The position numbers were made by a program, and so were the translations under genes. Below the pieces are notes generated by a model. That model was given only the letters and a program-made list of their open reading frames with translations, did not search any database and had not been told where the DNA came from. From NCBI RefSeq assembly GCF_019393635.1, contig NC_057861.1:725330232-725394231 (forward strand): a DNA stretch of 64,000 nucleotides. Direction: 5' to 3'. The stretch comes from Dromiciops gliroides. Lineage: Eukaryota; Chordata; Mammalia; Microbiotheria; Microbiotheriidae. Below, piece by piece: positions 22,176 to 33,690 of this stretch; within the stretch, counting starts at the first letter, position 1, and every line of letters begins with the position of its first letter.

Positions 22176-23511
22176 AAAATGCTCTGATCATTCTTTAGGG
22201 GGGTATTGTTAAAGCTCAGTTTCTGCTGAGTCAGTATTTATGAAAAATGTTCCTTCAATAACACCACAATAGTTCCTAAACCAAACCCAAAGGCTCCAGT
22301 ATCAGGTCTTTATTTTATTTTTATTTTTTAGAGCTTAATTATAAATGCTAGAGATCAGCTCTGGTATTGTTTCCCTATTCTTTCCCGGTTTAAGAAACTA
22401 TTTAAGATGCCACTTGGTAAATAGCTCTTTCTACTCTTGGATCAGAGATCTATAGATTTAGAGTTTTGTTGTCCAAATCCATTAATCTTTTGGCTATACC
22501 AGGGTTTCCTCCCAAATTGCAGAATCGGACTAATTCAGAACTTAAAAAAAAAATCTGTCCTATGGTTGACTCTGGCCTCTCTCTCTCAAGGCCAGTCCTG
22601 TTACATCTCCTCCTCCTTGGGTTCTCAGGCACCCCCGAAAAGGTTGTGGCTTTCCTTTTCCTCTGTCATCAGATCGAGCCCCCACTGGCATCGTCCCCCA
22701 TTTTAAGGGACCGATAAGTGGCACCCCAGTCCCATTTAACTGAGCATGGATTGATTTTTACAAAGGGATAGGTTTTGTCACAGATACATAATGACCACAC
22801 ATACAAATATTCTCTCAACATTTCAGGAGCATAATCCCCCTCAGTTTCTAGGGGAGATTAGGCTCACAATGGAGCTGGCAGCAGCATCTCTGCTAGCTTC
22901 TTTTGGGCTGGAGTCCAGGACTATTGCTTCTCAGGGTGGAGATGCTTGGCTCGCTGCAACACCCGGCCTGGATTCCTGAACTCTCGGGATCCTGTGGCTC
23001 ATGCTCCCAGCTTAGATCGGAGACTCCACTCTGTAGCTAGAGCAGAAGAGAACCAATAAAAGGGTCAAGGACACAGGTCCATTTCTCAGGGGGCCATATG
23101 ACCTTTGGGAGCTGAGGAGGGAGGGCCTAAAAGCCCTACCCTGCCTTGCTACTCCATGGGTGTCATTGTGAGTGAGATAGACACCTCAGGCCCCTAGACA
23201 TAAATGTGCTGAATCTGGCAGTTTTGAAGATTCGACTCAGCCAGTGGTCAAAGGCTCCTCCCAACCACGTGGTAGACCTGTGCCACATGTCCACATAGTC
23301 TACACTCCCAGAATCTCCACATGGAGAGATGCCACCTCAGGTGGTCTTGGAATGCCTCAGATCGACATTGGGCAAACTGGGAAATTGCCAGGGACCAGCC
23401 TTATCAGAAAGCACAGATGATTCCCTGTTACCATTTTGGGAGGGGTTGGGGTGTCAGCACTCATGGCTGGAGATCTGATCTGTGCATTCCTGCTTCCTTT
23501 TTGTTTATGGG
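22176..23511. other. Unclassified stretch, part shared with 50.1-50.5 kb
   Basis: No gene. The portion 22574-22815 resembles 50099-50510 (see repeat B). The GC-rich part at 22840-23040 may belong to the same old element, possibly an LTR region. Confidence 0.4.
22574..22815 (+). mobile_element. Dispersed repeat B, copy 1 (LTR-like?)
   Basis: Shares with the 50.1-kb copy an ordered set of words: 'ggcctct...aaggccag', 'gttacat...ctcctcc', 'ccatttaa', 'gatt.g.ttttacaa' and 'atacaaata'. Long gaps and mismatches mean it is old. Class not established. Confidence 0.4.
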
Positions 23512-23602
23512 ACAGTAGGTGGAGAAAGGACTCAAATCCCACCTCTGGCAATGAGACCCTGGACAAGTCACTTAACCTTTGTGAGCCATAAACAGATCCA
23601 AG
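23512..23602 (+). mobile_element. MIR fragment
   Basis: 'ctcaaatcccacctctgg' and 'ggacaagtcacttaacc' only. Confidence 0.6.
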
Positions 23603-23704
23603 AAGTATCCATCATAAAGAGGATCAGATCTATATGCAGCAAGTTCCTGATGACAAGGGCAAAGCCCCTTCAGGCATATTTGTATATAGTTTTAAGTTGG
23701 TAAA

Positions 23705-24066
23705 AGAACTCCACATTCATTATCTTCTGACAATTAAGTCTGACAACAACCCTGGGAGGCAGTTACTACAGGTCTTATCATCTCCATTTTACTAAGGGTC
23801 AGAAAAGTTAAGTGACTGGCCCAGGGTCACATAGCTAGTATCTGTGGCCCAATCTGAAATCATCTTCCTGCCTCCAGGTATAGGCTGCCCACTGCAGCCT
23901 CATTGGATTTGGAGTCAGAGGACATGGTTTCAAATCCTGCTCCAGAGAATCTTCTTGTGATCTTGGGTAAGGCATTTGACCCCTCTAGGCTTCCGTGAAC
24001 TCTTCTATAAAACAAAGGAGTTGGACTGGACTGATTTCTCAGGTTCCTTCTACAGCTAAAGTTATA
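23705..24066. mobile_element. Two MIR-type SINEs, tail-adjacent in opposite orientation
   Basis: 23705-23892 is antisense ('gactggcccagggtcac') and 23893-24066 is sense ('gtttcaaatcctgctcc', 'aggagttggactgg', ending 'cagctaaagtta'). Confidence 0.72.
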
Positions 24067-24490
24067 GAAATGACAAGGGCAGTGGTTTCAGAAAAAAACA
24101 AAACATGGCAAGTTCTATATGAACAGATGCAAAGGAAAGTGAAAAGAACCAAGAGGTCATTGTGCACAGGAGCAGCAATGGTGTAGTGTTGATCAACTGT
24201 GAGAGACTTGGCTGCTCTGATCATTACAGTGATCCAAGACAGTTCCAAAGGATCCCTGATGAAAAAATGCTATTCATCTTCAAAGAGAGAACTGATGAAC
24301 TCTGTATATTGAAGTATGGTTTTCTCACTTTCTTTTTTGCAATATGGCAAATATGGAGATATTTTTTGCATGATTTTACATGTATAATTGATATATTGTT
24401 TGACTTCTCACTGGGTGGGAGGGGAGAAAGTCTGGAACACAAACTGAAAAAGAAAAGAATGTTAAAAATAAATAATATATTTTTTAAATG
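24067..24490 (+). mobile_element. L1 3' UTR, sense, with A-rich end
   Basis: Contains 'gtgagagacttggctgc', 'gatccaagacagttcc', 'aagagagaactgatgaac', 'gcatgattttacatg' and a purine-rich 'gggtgggaggggagaaag', then A-rich 'gttaaaaataaat'. This is the same region as the antisense copies at 30.2 and 41.9 kb. Confidence 0.75.
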
Positions 24491-24515
24491 CAGAAACCAA
24501 TAGTTAGTTAAACAA

Positions 24516-24714
24516 ACAAACAAATAAATAAATAGATGGGTGGATAGGTAGACAGATAGACAGAAAGATAAATAGATAGATGGATAGATAGATAGATGGA
24601 TGGATAGATAGATAGATAGATACATAGATAGATGATGGATAGATGGATGGATGGATGGATAGATGGATGGATGGATGGATAGATAGATAAATAGATATAT
24701 GGATAGATAGATAG

Positions 24715-24747
<33 letters not shown>

Positions 24748-24763
24748 GATGGATAGATGGATG

Positions 24764-24806
<43 letters not shown>

Positions 24807-24906
24807 GATGGATAGATAGATGGATGGATGGATAGATGGATAGATAGATGGATAGATGGATGGATAGATGGATAGATAGATGGATGGATGGATGGATAGA
24901 TGGATG

Positions 24907-24949
<43 letters not shown>

Positions 24950-25033
24950 GATGGATAGATAGATGGATGGATGGATAGATGGATAGATGGATGGATAGAT
25001 GGATGGATAGATGGATGGATGGATAGATGGATG

Positions 25034-25105
<72 letters not shown>
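24516..25105 (+). repeat. GATA/GATG tetranucleotide array
   Basis: About 590 bp of AAAC/AAAT then GATA and GATG/GGAT units, in which the block 'gatgatggatagat' recurs several times with intervening GATA runs, ending in about 20 pure GATA units. It opens long spurious minus-strand frames of IYLS/IHPS peptides. It starts next to the A-rich end of an L1. Confidence 0.95.
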
Positions 25106-25106
<1 letters not shown>

Positions 25107-25735
25107 AGGTATGGTCCTCTGCTGGTGCCCCCTGGCCCTGTAATGTAATCCCCAAGGGACCCGCTCTTACTCCTCCCTTGGGGCCTATATTATTGGGTAC
25201 ATGTTACTTGGCTGTCTACCTGGAACATTCCAGCTTTCTGCAAAAAAGCCCTCCCAAGCCACATGTTGAAATAACCTTCTCCCCATTGCTAGTAGCTTGG
25301 GTACATCCTAAGGGAGATGAAAAATTAGTGTGATCAGTTCTGATGGAAAAGGAGATTTTTCTCCATCTGTCCACCCTTAAGGCCTAATTTCCTCACAAAT
25401 GCTATTTGGAGACATTGAGAAAATTGAAACTAGGCAGAAATGAAAAAAGATATTTAGACAAAAATGAATCTGTGGTACCCTGAGCAACTTTTAGAATATG
25501 CCTATCTGATCAAGAAGTCAGCCACTTCAACCTGTGGATTCCCCGCCATATTGTTCTTCCTCATCTGACATAACATAGAGTCTTCCAGAGTAGTGTTTAA
25601 TCCTGCGCAATTTGTTAAATTGGGTTACATAAAGCAAACAAGGGAAACTTAATTATAAAGAGTTTCAACTTATTCAATTCCCACCCCTCTCACTAAGATG
25701 TGATTTTAACAATGCATTATGCAAGGAATAAGCAT
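25106..25735. other. Unique sequence
   Basis: No gene or recognised repeat. Confidence 0.4.
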
Positions 25736-26397
25736 ATAGTAGACACCTACTTTGTCTCAGACACTGTGTCAGATGCAGGGGATACAAATCAAATACAAAG
25801 AAATAGTCCTTGCTGTCAAGCAATCAAGCAATAATAAATATTTATTAAGTACCTACTATGCGCCAGGTGGTGGGGATACGAAGTCCAAAAAATGAGACAA
25901 GCATCTCTGCAGAAGCGTCTATTCTATCAGGAGTGACGACACATACCCAAGCAGGACAAATATAAAATAAATTCAAGGTAGTTCTGGTGAAAGGGCCCTC
26001 ACATTTGAGGGGAATAAGAGAAGTCTATATATTTAAGTCAAACCCTGAAAGAAGTGAATGATTGCTAAGAAGTGGGTGCAAGGAGGAAGTATATTACATG
26101 AATGGAAGACAGCCAGGGCAAAGATGTTGAGGCTGGAGATGGAATGATGGATGTGAAGAACAGAGAGAAGACCAGTTTCCCCAGCTGACTCCTGGAGAGT
26201 GAAGGAATGGGACAAATGATTTATAACAAATCTGGAAAGCCAGGCTGAGATTTGTGAAAGGCTTTAAAAGCCAAATAGAGGAGTTTATGACTTATCTTAG
26301 ATTAGGCAATAGAGAGCCACTGGAAGTTATTGAGCAAAATTTCATAACAATTAAAGCTGTGCAAAAATGAAATTGGCTGCCTGAAGATGTCCTGAGT
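25736..26397 (-). mobile_element. L2 LINE 3' part (antisense)
   Basis: In antisense order: 'atttattaagtacctac', 'aatagtccttgctgtc', 'gatgttgaggctggag', 'gtgaaaggctttaaaag', 'agagagccactggaag'. This is the L2 3' UTR and the end of ORF2 reversed. Confidence 0.75.
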
Positions 26398-26640
26398 AAC
26401 ACTAATATTTTTATAGCACCTACTATGTGATAAGTACTGTGCTAAGTGCTTTACAATGATCTCATTTGATACTTGCAATAGCCCTGCCAGGTAGATGCCA
26501 TCACTATCCCCATTTTATAGATAAGGACCCTGGGGCAAAGAGAGGTTAAATCACTTGCCCAAGGTCACACAGCTAGGAGGTATCTGGGGTCTTTTTTGAA
26601 CTCCAGTCTTCTGACTCCAGGCAGAGGCACTCCACCCCCT
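26398..26640 (-). mobile_element. MIR/THER1-type SINE (antisense)
   Basis: 'agcacctactatgtgat', 'ctcatttgatacttgc', 'tcacttgcccaaggtcac'. It is followed by a C-rich run at 26691-26702. Confidence 0.75.
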
Positions 26641-26932
26641 GCCCCAGTTAGCAGCCCATTCTTTGAATTTCTACAAGTGACACCTCCACCACCCCCCCCC
26701 CCCTTTACAATGGGTGAGAAGTTCATGGGTATGGTATACATATTTTCAGATGTTATGCTTGCATTGATCAGCTTTTTTCTCTTTAAAAATATTGTTTGAA
26801 TCATGGAGTGGTTTTCTGGAAGAAAAAGAAGGGGAGAGATACTGGAGGAAAATTTTTGATGATATTTTTAAAAAACCAAAATGCGTCAATAATACTTTAT
26901 TTTTAAAGAAAATCTTCAAGCAGAGGCCAGAC

Positions 26933-27177
26933 TGTGTTGGTACGTTATAGTTGTGTTCCATCGTGTCTGACTCTTCATGTCCCCATTTGGAGTTTTCTTG
27001 GCAAAGATACTGGAGTGGTTTGGCATTTCCCCAGCTCATTTTACAGATGAGACTGAGGCAAACAGGGTTAAGTGACTTGCCCAGGTTCACAGGACTGGTA
27101 AGCGTCTGAGGCCAGATTTGAACTCAGGAAGATGACTCCAGACCTGTTGCTCTATCTACTGCACTACCTAACTGCCC
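26933..27177 (-). mobile_element. MAR1-type SINE (antisense)
   Basis: 'catcgtgtctgactc', 'tttggagttttcttggc', 'catttccccagctcatt', then core and head to 'cctaactgccc'. Confidence 0.85.
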
Positions 27178-27199
27178 TTATGTTATCATAAAGCTTCCT

Positions 27200-27440
27200 T
27201 TATTGGACTAGACAGCCGCTGAGGTTTCTTCCGCCTCCGAAATTCTGAGATCCTATGAGTAAGGAATGACATAGTTAGATCTACTCATAAAGAAAATCTC
27301 TTTGCCACCAGGGTAGAGGATGGACTTGAGGCAGAAGGTCCAATTAGGAAGTCATGGCAATGGTTTAGGTTACAGGCGACAGCTGTACAAGTGTTGAGAG
27401 GGACTCAGTTATGGGAGATGTGCATGATAACAAACAGGAC
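27200..27440. mobile_element. MIR 3' end, then L2 fragment (antisense)
   Basis: 27200-27262 is a sense MIR end ('ggactagacagccgctg'). 27300-27440 is antisense L2 ('gaggatggacttgaggc', 'gtcatggcaatggttt'). Confidence 0.55.
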
Positions 27441-27539
27441 CCTATTTGGCAACGGATCGGATGTTGTATAAGTATGTGCATGCTTGAAATCTGGGTCTTC
27501 AAAAACTGCCATGACTTAATTGTTACCAAGACAGGTCCC

Positions 27540-27735
27540 TCCCGCTGTGGGTTTTAGTGCTGGAAGGGACCTTTGAGCTCATCTCGTCCAACCTGCTAAT
27601 TTGACAGATGAGGAAAATGAGATCCAGCTTCCTTTTTCTCCTTGGAAATTAACTTGCCCAGGGCCACACAGTTAATAATCAGACGAGCCACGGGCTCAAG
27701 CCCTGGCCCTCTGCCTCTAAATCCAATATACTTTA
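27540..27735 (-). mobile_element. MIR-type SINE (antisense)
   Basis: 'gctggaagggacctttg', 'catctcgtccaacctg', 'cttgcccagggccacac'. Confidence 0.72.
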
Positions 27736-27744
27736 CACTAATCT

Positions 27745-28432
27745 TTTTGAGCTCCATTTTTTAATTTCATGTCTACTGTGGGCCAGGCAGTGAGTTAGAG
27801 GGGCAGAATCTAGGAGGGGCTTATACTCTGACAGAGGAGGCTGCGTGCATATTTATAGTGTAGGCATATAGAAAACTCACGGAAAACAAATATAAGGTAG
27901 CCACGGATGCAAAGGTGTTGGCGGGGATGGGAGGGAATGTGTGTGTGTGTGTGGGGGGTGGATGAAAGGCCCCCCATGGAAGGTAATGCTTGAGATGAGT
28001 CTTGAGGAAAATCTGAGATTCCAAGGAATAGGAGGGAAGGAGGGAGCCGGTATCAGGCATGAGGAACTGCCAGTAAAAAGTTCCCCCAAAACAAAGATGG
28101 AGAGTCATGTGTCGGGAACAGCAAGATGTTCAGTTTGGCTAAACCACTGAGTGCATGGAGAGGAGTCATGAGTACCTAGAAAGGTAGGAAGGGGCCACGT
28201 GAAGATCTTTGAATGCCAACCTGAGGATATTATTATTATTATTTTGCAGGGCAATTGGGGTTAAGTGACTTGCTCAAGGTCACACAGCTAATAAGTGTTA
28301 AGTGTCTGAGGTCGGATTTGAACTCAGGTCCTTCTAACTCCAGGGCCGGTTCTCTATCCACTTCGACGCCTAACTGCCCCTGAGGATATTATATTTGATC
28401 CTAGAGGTAATAGGGAGCCACTGGAGGTTACT

Positions 28433-28471
<39 letters not shown>

Positions 28472-28530
28472 GTGGGGGCTAAGTGATAGAGTCAGACCTG
28501 TCCTTTAGGAAAAACTTACACTTTGAGGAT
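27745..28530 (-). mobile_element. L2 LINE fragment (antisense), split by a SINE
   Basis: 'gaaaggtaggaaggggcc', 'tttgaatgccaacctgagg', then after the SINE 'atttgatcctagagg', 'tagggagccactggagg'. A GT microsatellite at 28435-28468 lies inside it. Confidence 0.75.
28234..28380 (-). mobile_element. WSINE1-like SINE (antisense)
   Basis: Perfect 12-bp target duplication tgaggatattat (28222-28233 and 28381-28392) inside L2. Head variant 'cacttcgacgcctaactg'. Confidence 0.92.
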
Positions 28531-28584
28531 ATTAAACTCACAATGTATATCTCTAATGTGTTGGAAAGAGAAAGCTGAGAGGGA

Positions 28585-28745
28585 GAGGGACATTGTGAAC
28601 ACACATGTATGCACACACATGTATACACACATACACATGTGTATATTCATGCCTGTGTATAGATGTGCAAGGGTATATGTCTGTGTGTACATGTGTGTAC
28701 ATGTCTGTTCGTGTGCATGCACATGTATGCCAGTGACGACAATGT
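28585..28745 (+). repeat. Alternating purine-pyrimidine tract
   Basis: Imperfect CA/TG and AT steps ('acacacatgtatacac', 'tgtgtacatgtgtgtac') over about 160 bp. Sequences like this can adopt left-handed DNA. They also give spurious frames on both strands. Confidence 0.8.
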
Positions 28746-28794
28746 GTATGGATCTGTATTGGGAGAGGAAGGGAAGGGTGTATGCACATGTGTA

Positions 28795-29150
28795 CTCTCT
28801 ATCACCCTCATATCCAATTTGCTGTCAGGTCCGGTCCATTCTGCCTTTATAACATTGTCTCCTCCGGCCTCTGCCACCCCTCTGGTGCAGGATCTCAACA
28901 TCTCACATCCGGACTGTTGTGATGTCTGCAGCCTGGTCTCTCTGCCAAGAGCATTCCCCCACTCCAGGCCATTGTCCTCCCAACTGTCAAATGGCTCTCC
29001 CTAAAGTGAATGTCTGACCGGGTCACTTCTTTATTCACTGAACTCCAGTGGCTCCCTAGGGCCTCCAGGAACAAATATAAAATCCTCTGTTTGGCTTTTA
29101 AAGCTATTCACAACCTGACTCCCTCCTACCTTTGGAGTCTTCTAGCACCT
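28795..29150 (+). mobile_element. L2 ORF2 C-terminal fragment
   Basis: In frame at about 29010-29140 it encodes the L2 signature running from SDRVTSLFTELQWLP to YKILCLAFKAIHNLTPSYL, one of the better preserved L2 coding stretches in the window. Upstream DNA 'actccaggccattgtcc' fits the same element. Confidence 0.75.
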
Positions 29151-29384
29151 GATTTTCAGAGAAGTGCCCAAGCAGTGCATCCTTCCTTCTGGGGCTACAC
29201 CCACTCCATAAGCACTGCATTTATCGCATCCACCATTAAACTCGGAAGTGTTAAGATAATGGGCCCCATTCCCTTCAGTGCTCAATATGCCAAATTTGCT
29301 GAATTTAAATCCCTTCCTTACTCAGCACTTAACTGTACAGATCGGATGCTTTTGTCATTATATTTTAGTAGTAAATGATTTGCT

Positions 29385-29505
29385 CTGTGGGGTGTATGTG
29401 TATGCATATGTGTATATATGTATATGTACACCCACATAGGCATTCACATATTGCACACATGTATATATGTATACACGCACATGTATGTGTATATGTGTAT
29501 TCCAA
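29385..29505 (+). repeat. Alternating TG/TA tract
   Basis: 'gtatgtgtatgcatatg' and 'gtatatatgtatacacgc' repeated imperfectly over 120 bp. Confidence 0.8.
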
Positions 29506-29530
29506 GTAATCTGAGAAAATAATGGGGTTC

Positions 29531-30040
29531 TGTGAGACCCAGAAGGCCTGGTCAGACCTTTCTTAAGGTCAGCCCAGAGTCAGGAGAATTTCAAAGGAAA
29601 TGTGGTTAGACCTTGGACTGTGAATAGGGATTAAAACCACACCTACCTGAAGGCTTTTTCCTCTCTGAGGACTCAGGTACTCTGACATCAGCACGCACTG
29701 AGCAGAACCACCCTCAAATCCAGTAAACCAATAGATGAGAATGATATTAGTCAATTAGCTTTGAGCAATGTGTAAGGGCCGGCTCTCCTCCAGCCCAAAG
29801 GAAACTTACACAGTCACCACTGTTAGCCCTGGAACTTGGAGCGGGCAGATGCAGTGCACTATGGCTCCTCACTATCTCTCCTTCTTAACTTTCTGAGCCA
29901 TGTGCTCTCTTTACTAATATTTAATATGCTTTAATAAATACTTAATGCCCCCAAACTGGGACAGTAGCCTCTTATTACTAAGTAGCAATACATTAGAACC
30001 CCAGCTAATTTTCCCTAAAACTTGGGACAGTAATAGGGTG
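29531..30040 (+). mobile_element. LTR-like block, probable endogenous retrovirus LTR
   Basis: Begins TGTGAGACCCAGAAGG, is free of other repeats for about 500 bp, and near its end has a poly(A) signal in 'tgctttaataaatac' followed by a T-rich stretch, as expected for R-U5. The right border and a target duplication could not be fixed. Orientation follows the poly(A) signal. Confidence 0.42.
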
Positions 30041-30154
30041 ATCCCATATAATTTTAATCGCCACAGTAATAATGAGCCACGTGGTGCTGGCATATGTATG
30101 TCTGATAGACAGACTTTGCAGAAATGGTTACTTTCATATAATATCTATTCTTTG

Positions 30155-30556
30155 TTTTTTAAATAGCAAACATTCTTATTTATAGTTTTGGGTTCCAATT
30201 TTTATCCCTCCTTCCCTCCCTACCTTCTCCCCTCCCTGGGATGATAAGCAATCAGATATAGGTTATACATGTACAGTTATGTAAAACATTACCGTATTAG
30301 TTATTTTGTATAAGAAAACTTGAATAAAAGAAAAAAATGAAAGAAAGTGAAAAATAGCATGCTTCAGTCTGTGTTCCACCAATATCAGTTCTTTCTTTGG
30401 AGGTGGATAGTATGTTTCATCAATAGTCCTTTGGGATTGTCTTGGATCATTGTATTGTTGAGAATAATCAAGTTATTCACAGTTCTTCCTCAAACAATAT
30501 TGCTATTTCTGTGCACGATGTTTTCTGGTTCTGCTCACTTCACTTTATATCAATAT
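30155..30556 (-). mobile_element. L1 3' UTR (antisense)
   Basis: 'atataggttatacatg', 'tgtaaaacattaccg', 'ggaggtggatagtatg', 'ttctggttctgctcac' are the antisense of the L1 3' UTR seen sense at 24.1-24.5 kb. Confidence 0.75.
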
Positions 30557-30584
30557 CTGATCTTTGTAGACAAGTTCCACCCCC

Positions 30585-30690
30585 CACACCATATACTAGT
30601 GGAATGTACAAGTCTTGAGGGTAGGGACTGATTAAATTTGGTCTTTGTATTTTTAGAGATAACTGGGAGGTACTTAAAAGTTGCATGTTG
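30585..30690 (+). mobile_element. L2 3' end
   Basis: 'tgtacaagtcttgagggt' and 'gtctttgtatttttag'. Confidence 0.55.
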
Positions 30691-30959
30691 GATTGTAACC
30701 AAGGACAGCTTGGAAGGTCAGAAGGAGGAGCTGCTGTGCTGAGCCAGGAGTGGAGCCCAACCCCACAGTCACCCTGACACAGATAGATCCAGTCCCAGGA
30801 AGGCCTCACCAGAGAAAGAGAACCCCAGATCCTCTGAATCAGTTGAAGCGCCAGTGTCATCTGGAAACTGCAGTCAAATAGAAAGATAGGACAGGAGTAG
30901 TGCTTAGCTTACTTTGATGGTGCTAGGGAAAGAGCATTGGATTTGGGATTGTAAAAAAT

Positions 30960-31145
30960 AAAACAAATTTTGATGCCTTAAAAATCACCTAATCCAACTT
31001 TGGGATTTTATTGATGAGGAAAATAAGGGTAAGGGAAGTGACATCTCTTACTCAAGGTCACATAGCTAGTAAGTGTCAGTAAGCTGGGACTGGAACCCAA
31101 GTGTTCCAAATACAAATTACTGGCCATTTCCATTCCCATTACACC
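30960..31145 (-). mobile_element. MIR-type SINE (antisense)
   Basis: 'cacctaatccaactttg', 'ttattgatgaggaaaat', 'aaggtcacatagctag'. Confidence 0.7.
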
Positions 31146-31321
31146 ACTCACTTATGAACTTGAAATGCCATAACTGAAACATGCTAGCCTCCTCCTGTAG
31201 GAGAGGTGATGCATGCTAGGGACAGATCGAGATATTCGTTTTTTGACATGGCAAATACATTTGTTTTGCTAGACTATGCTTATTTATTTATTTATTTGCT
31301 TATTTATTCATTTATGTGTCT

Positions 31322-31470
31322 ATTTTTTTTTTTGCAGGGCAATAAGGGTTAAGTGACTTGCCCAGGGTCACACAGCTAGTAAATGTTAAGTGTCTGAGGC
31401 TGGATTTGAACTCAGGTCCTCCTGAATCCAGGGCTGGTGCTTTATCCACTGTGCCACCTAGCTTCCCTGA
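31322..31470 (-). mobile_element. WSINE1-like SINE, first of two at one site
   Basis: Subtype with 'caataagggttaag' and 'gaatccagggctggtgc'. Flanked by the target copies ctatgcttatttatt at 31274-31288 and 31471-31485. Confidence 0.92.
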
Positions 31471-31499
31471 CTATGCTTATTTATTTATTTATTAAGTTT

Positions 31500-31650
31500 T
31501 TTGTTTTTTTTTTAGTGAGGCAATTGGGGTTAAGTGACTTGCCCAGGGTCACACAGCTAGTAAGTGTTAAGTGTCTGAGGCCGGATTTGAACTCAGGTAC
31601 TCCTGACTCCAGGGCCGGTGCTCTATCCACTGCGCCACCTAGCTGCCCCA
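31500..31650 (-). mobile_element. WSINE1-like SINE, second of two at one site
   Basis: Different subtype ('caattggggttaag', 'gactccagggccggtgc'). Flanked by the same 15-mer at 31471-31485 and 31651-31665. Confidence 0.92.
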
Positions 31651-31859
31651 CTATGCTTATTTATTAACAAGGATTTTTTGTTTTTTTGGAGGAGGCTCTG
31701 GGGAAAAAGAGACAGGTTAGAAATTGTTGCCAAAAGAAAAAGAAAAGAAATAAAAGGAGATCATTAAAGTATTTTTTAATGCACAGAAAAGAAAAGAAAG
31801 AATTTCAGAGAGAAACAGACAAGCACAACAGCTTTGAATTTAATGTTAAATATATATGT

Positions 31860-32030
31860 AGGGGGAAGCTAGGTGGTACAGTGAACAAAACACTGGTCCT
31901 GGATTCAGGAGGACCTTAGTTCAAATCTGTCCTCAGACATGTGACATTTATTAGCTGTGTGACCCTGGGCAAGTCACTTAACCCTCATTGTCCCACAAAA
32001 ACAAACAAAAAATAAACAAAAAAAATGTAC
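31860..32030 (+). mobile_element. WSINE1-like SINE with diverged head
   Basis: Head 'gggggaagctaggtgg' then 'gtgaacaaaacactgg', several changes from the rest of the family. The A-rich tail has CAAA units. TA-rich target copies ('atatatatgta') flank it. Confidence 0.85.
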
Positions 32031-32039
32031 ATATATATA

Positions 32040-32797
32040 TGTACATACATACATATATATATATTTAAATCAAACTATATGTAATAGATATTTGGAGTTG
32101 CCCATACAGTCTTATTTTCTTTTTTCTTCTAATTTCTATATGTAAAATAGGGGACAGATGGATGAATGCAATCCTCTTTGGGGAAGAGCCTGCAGAGCCT
32201 ACTTCCAGAAAGGCATGATGATATGCATAGAAGTATCCTGCTCCCTAGTCTGATGCATACACAGGCCTTCTGTAGCTGGTTCTGGTCTGCTACCTATATG
32301 ATCAGGAGACCAGCGATTGATTGGCACATAACTGGAAACTGGGGTACATTCAATCAGGGCCAATCTCTTTTCTTTGGCTCCCCCTAAACCGGCTGGCATT
32401 GGAGAAGTTTTAGACTCAGCCTTCAGCTGGGAATGAGACCTCAGGTCTTTCCCTTCCCACCAGAGTATGTGTCCTGTGAGTTCTGCTGTTGCTTCTGTCT
32501 CTGTTGTGTCTAGTCTTTCTGTCTGAAGAATCCTGAAGAAGATTGGGGAAACCAGTTGGTGTAGAGCAAAGTCCCAAGTGACCTACCTGTCTGGACAGTC
32601 CTGCACTAGCAGAGATGCAGACTCATCTGTCCATCAGTTATGCCACGTTTGGTGGGCAAATGCTATGTAGAAATTGTTATGTCTTTCCTCAAAGACCTTG
32701 GTAGTAGAGTGGAGAATATGTCCCCCCCAGGTTTGGGGGGACAAGTGTATGTACTTCTGTTCTTGCTATATCTTCTCAATAAATATCCCTTTATAAA
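32040..32797. other. Unclassified, LTR-like right end
   Basis: No gene. The right end has 'tcttctcaataaatatccc', a good poly(A) signal in an LTR-like context. No paired LTR or retroviral coding sequence is visible in the window. Confidence 0.4.
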
Positions 32798-32808
32798 AAC
32801 TAATTAGC

Positions 32809-32973
32809 AGGGGGCAGCTAGATGGCACAGTAGTTAAAGCGCTGGCCCTGGATTCAGGAGTACCTGAGTTCAAATCCAGCCTCAGACACTTGACACTTAC
32901 TAGCTGTGTGACCCTGGGCAAGTCACTTGACCCCCATTGCCCCGCAAAAAAAAAAAAAATCTTAAAAAAAAAC
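32809..32973 (+). mobile_element. WSINE1-like SINE
   Basis: Perfect 11-bp target duplication aactaattagc (32798-32808 and 32974-32984). Tail of two A-runs separated by 'tctt'. Confidence 0.92.
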
Positions 32974-32984
32974 AACTAATTAGC

Positions 32985-33690
<706 letters not shown>

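Noticed and set aside
24508..25155. 215-codon minus-strand open frame
   Set aside because: It is the GATA/GATG array translated into IYLS and IHPS repeats. There is no start context, and tetranucleotide arrays cycle through three frames without stops by chance.
29010..29378. 122-codon plus-strand frame as a host gene
   Set aside because: The first 45 residues are the L2 ORF2 C-terminal signature and the rest is L2-flanking sequence; listed as L2 instead.
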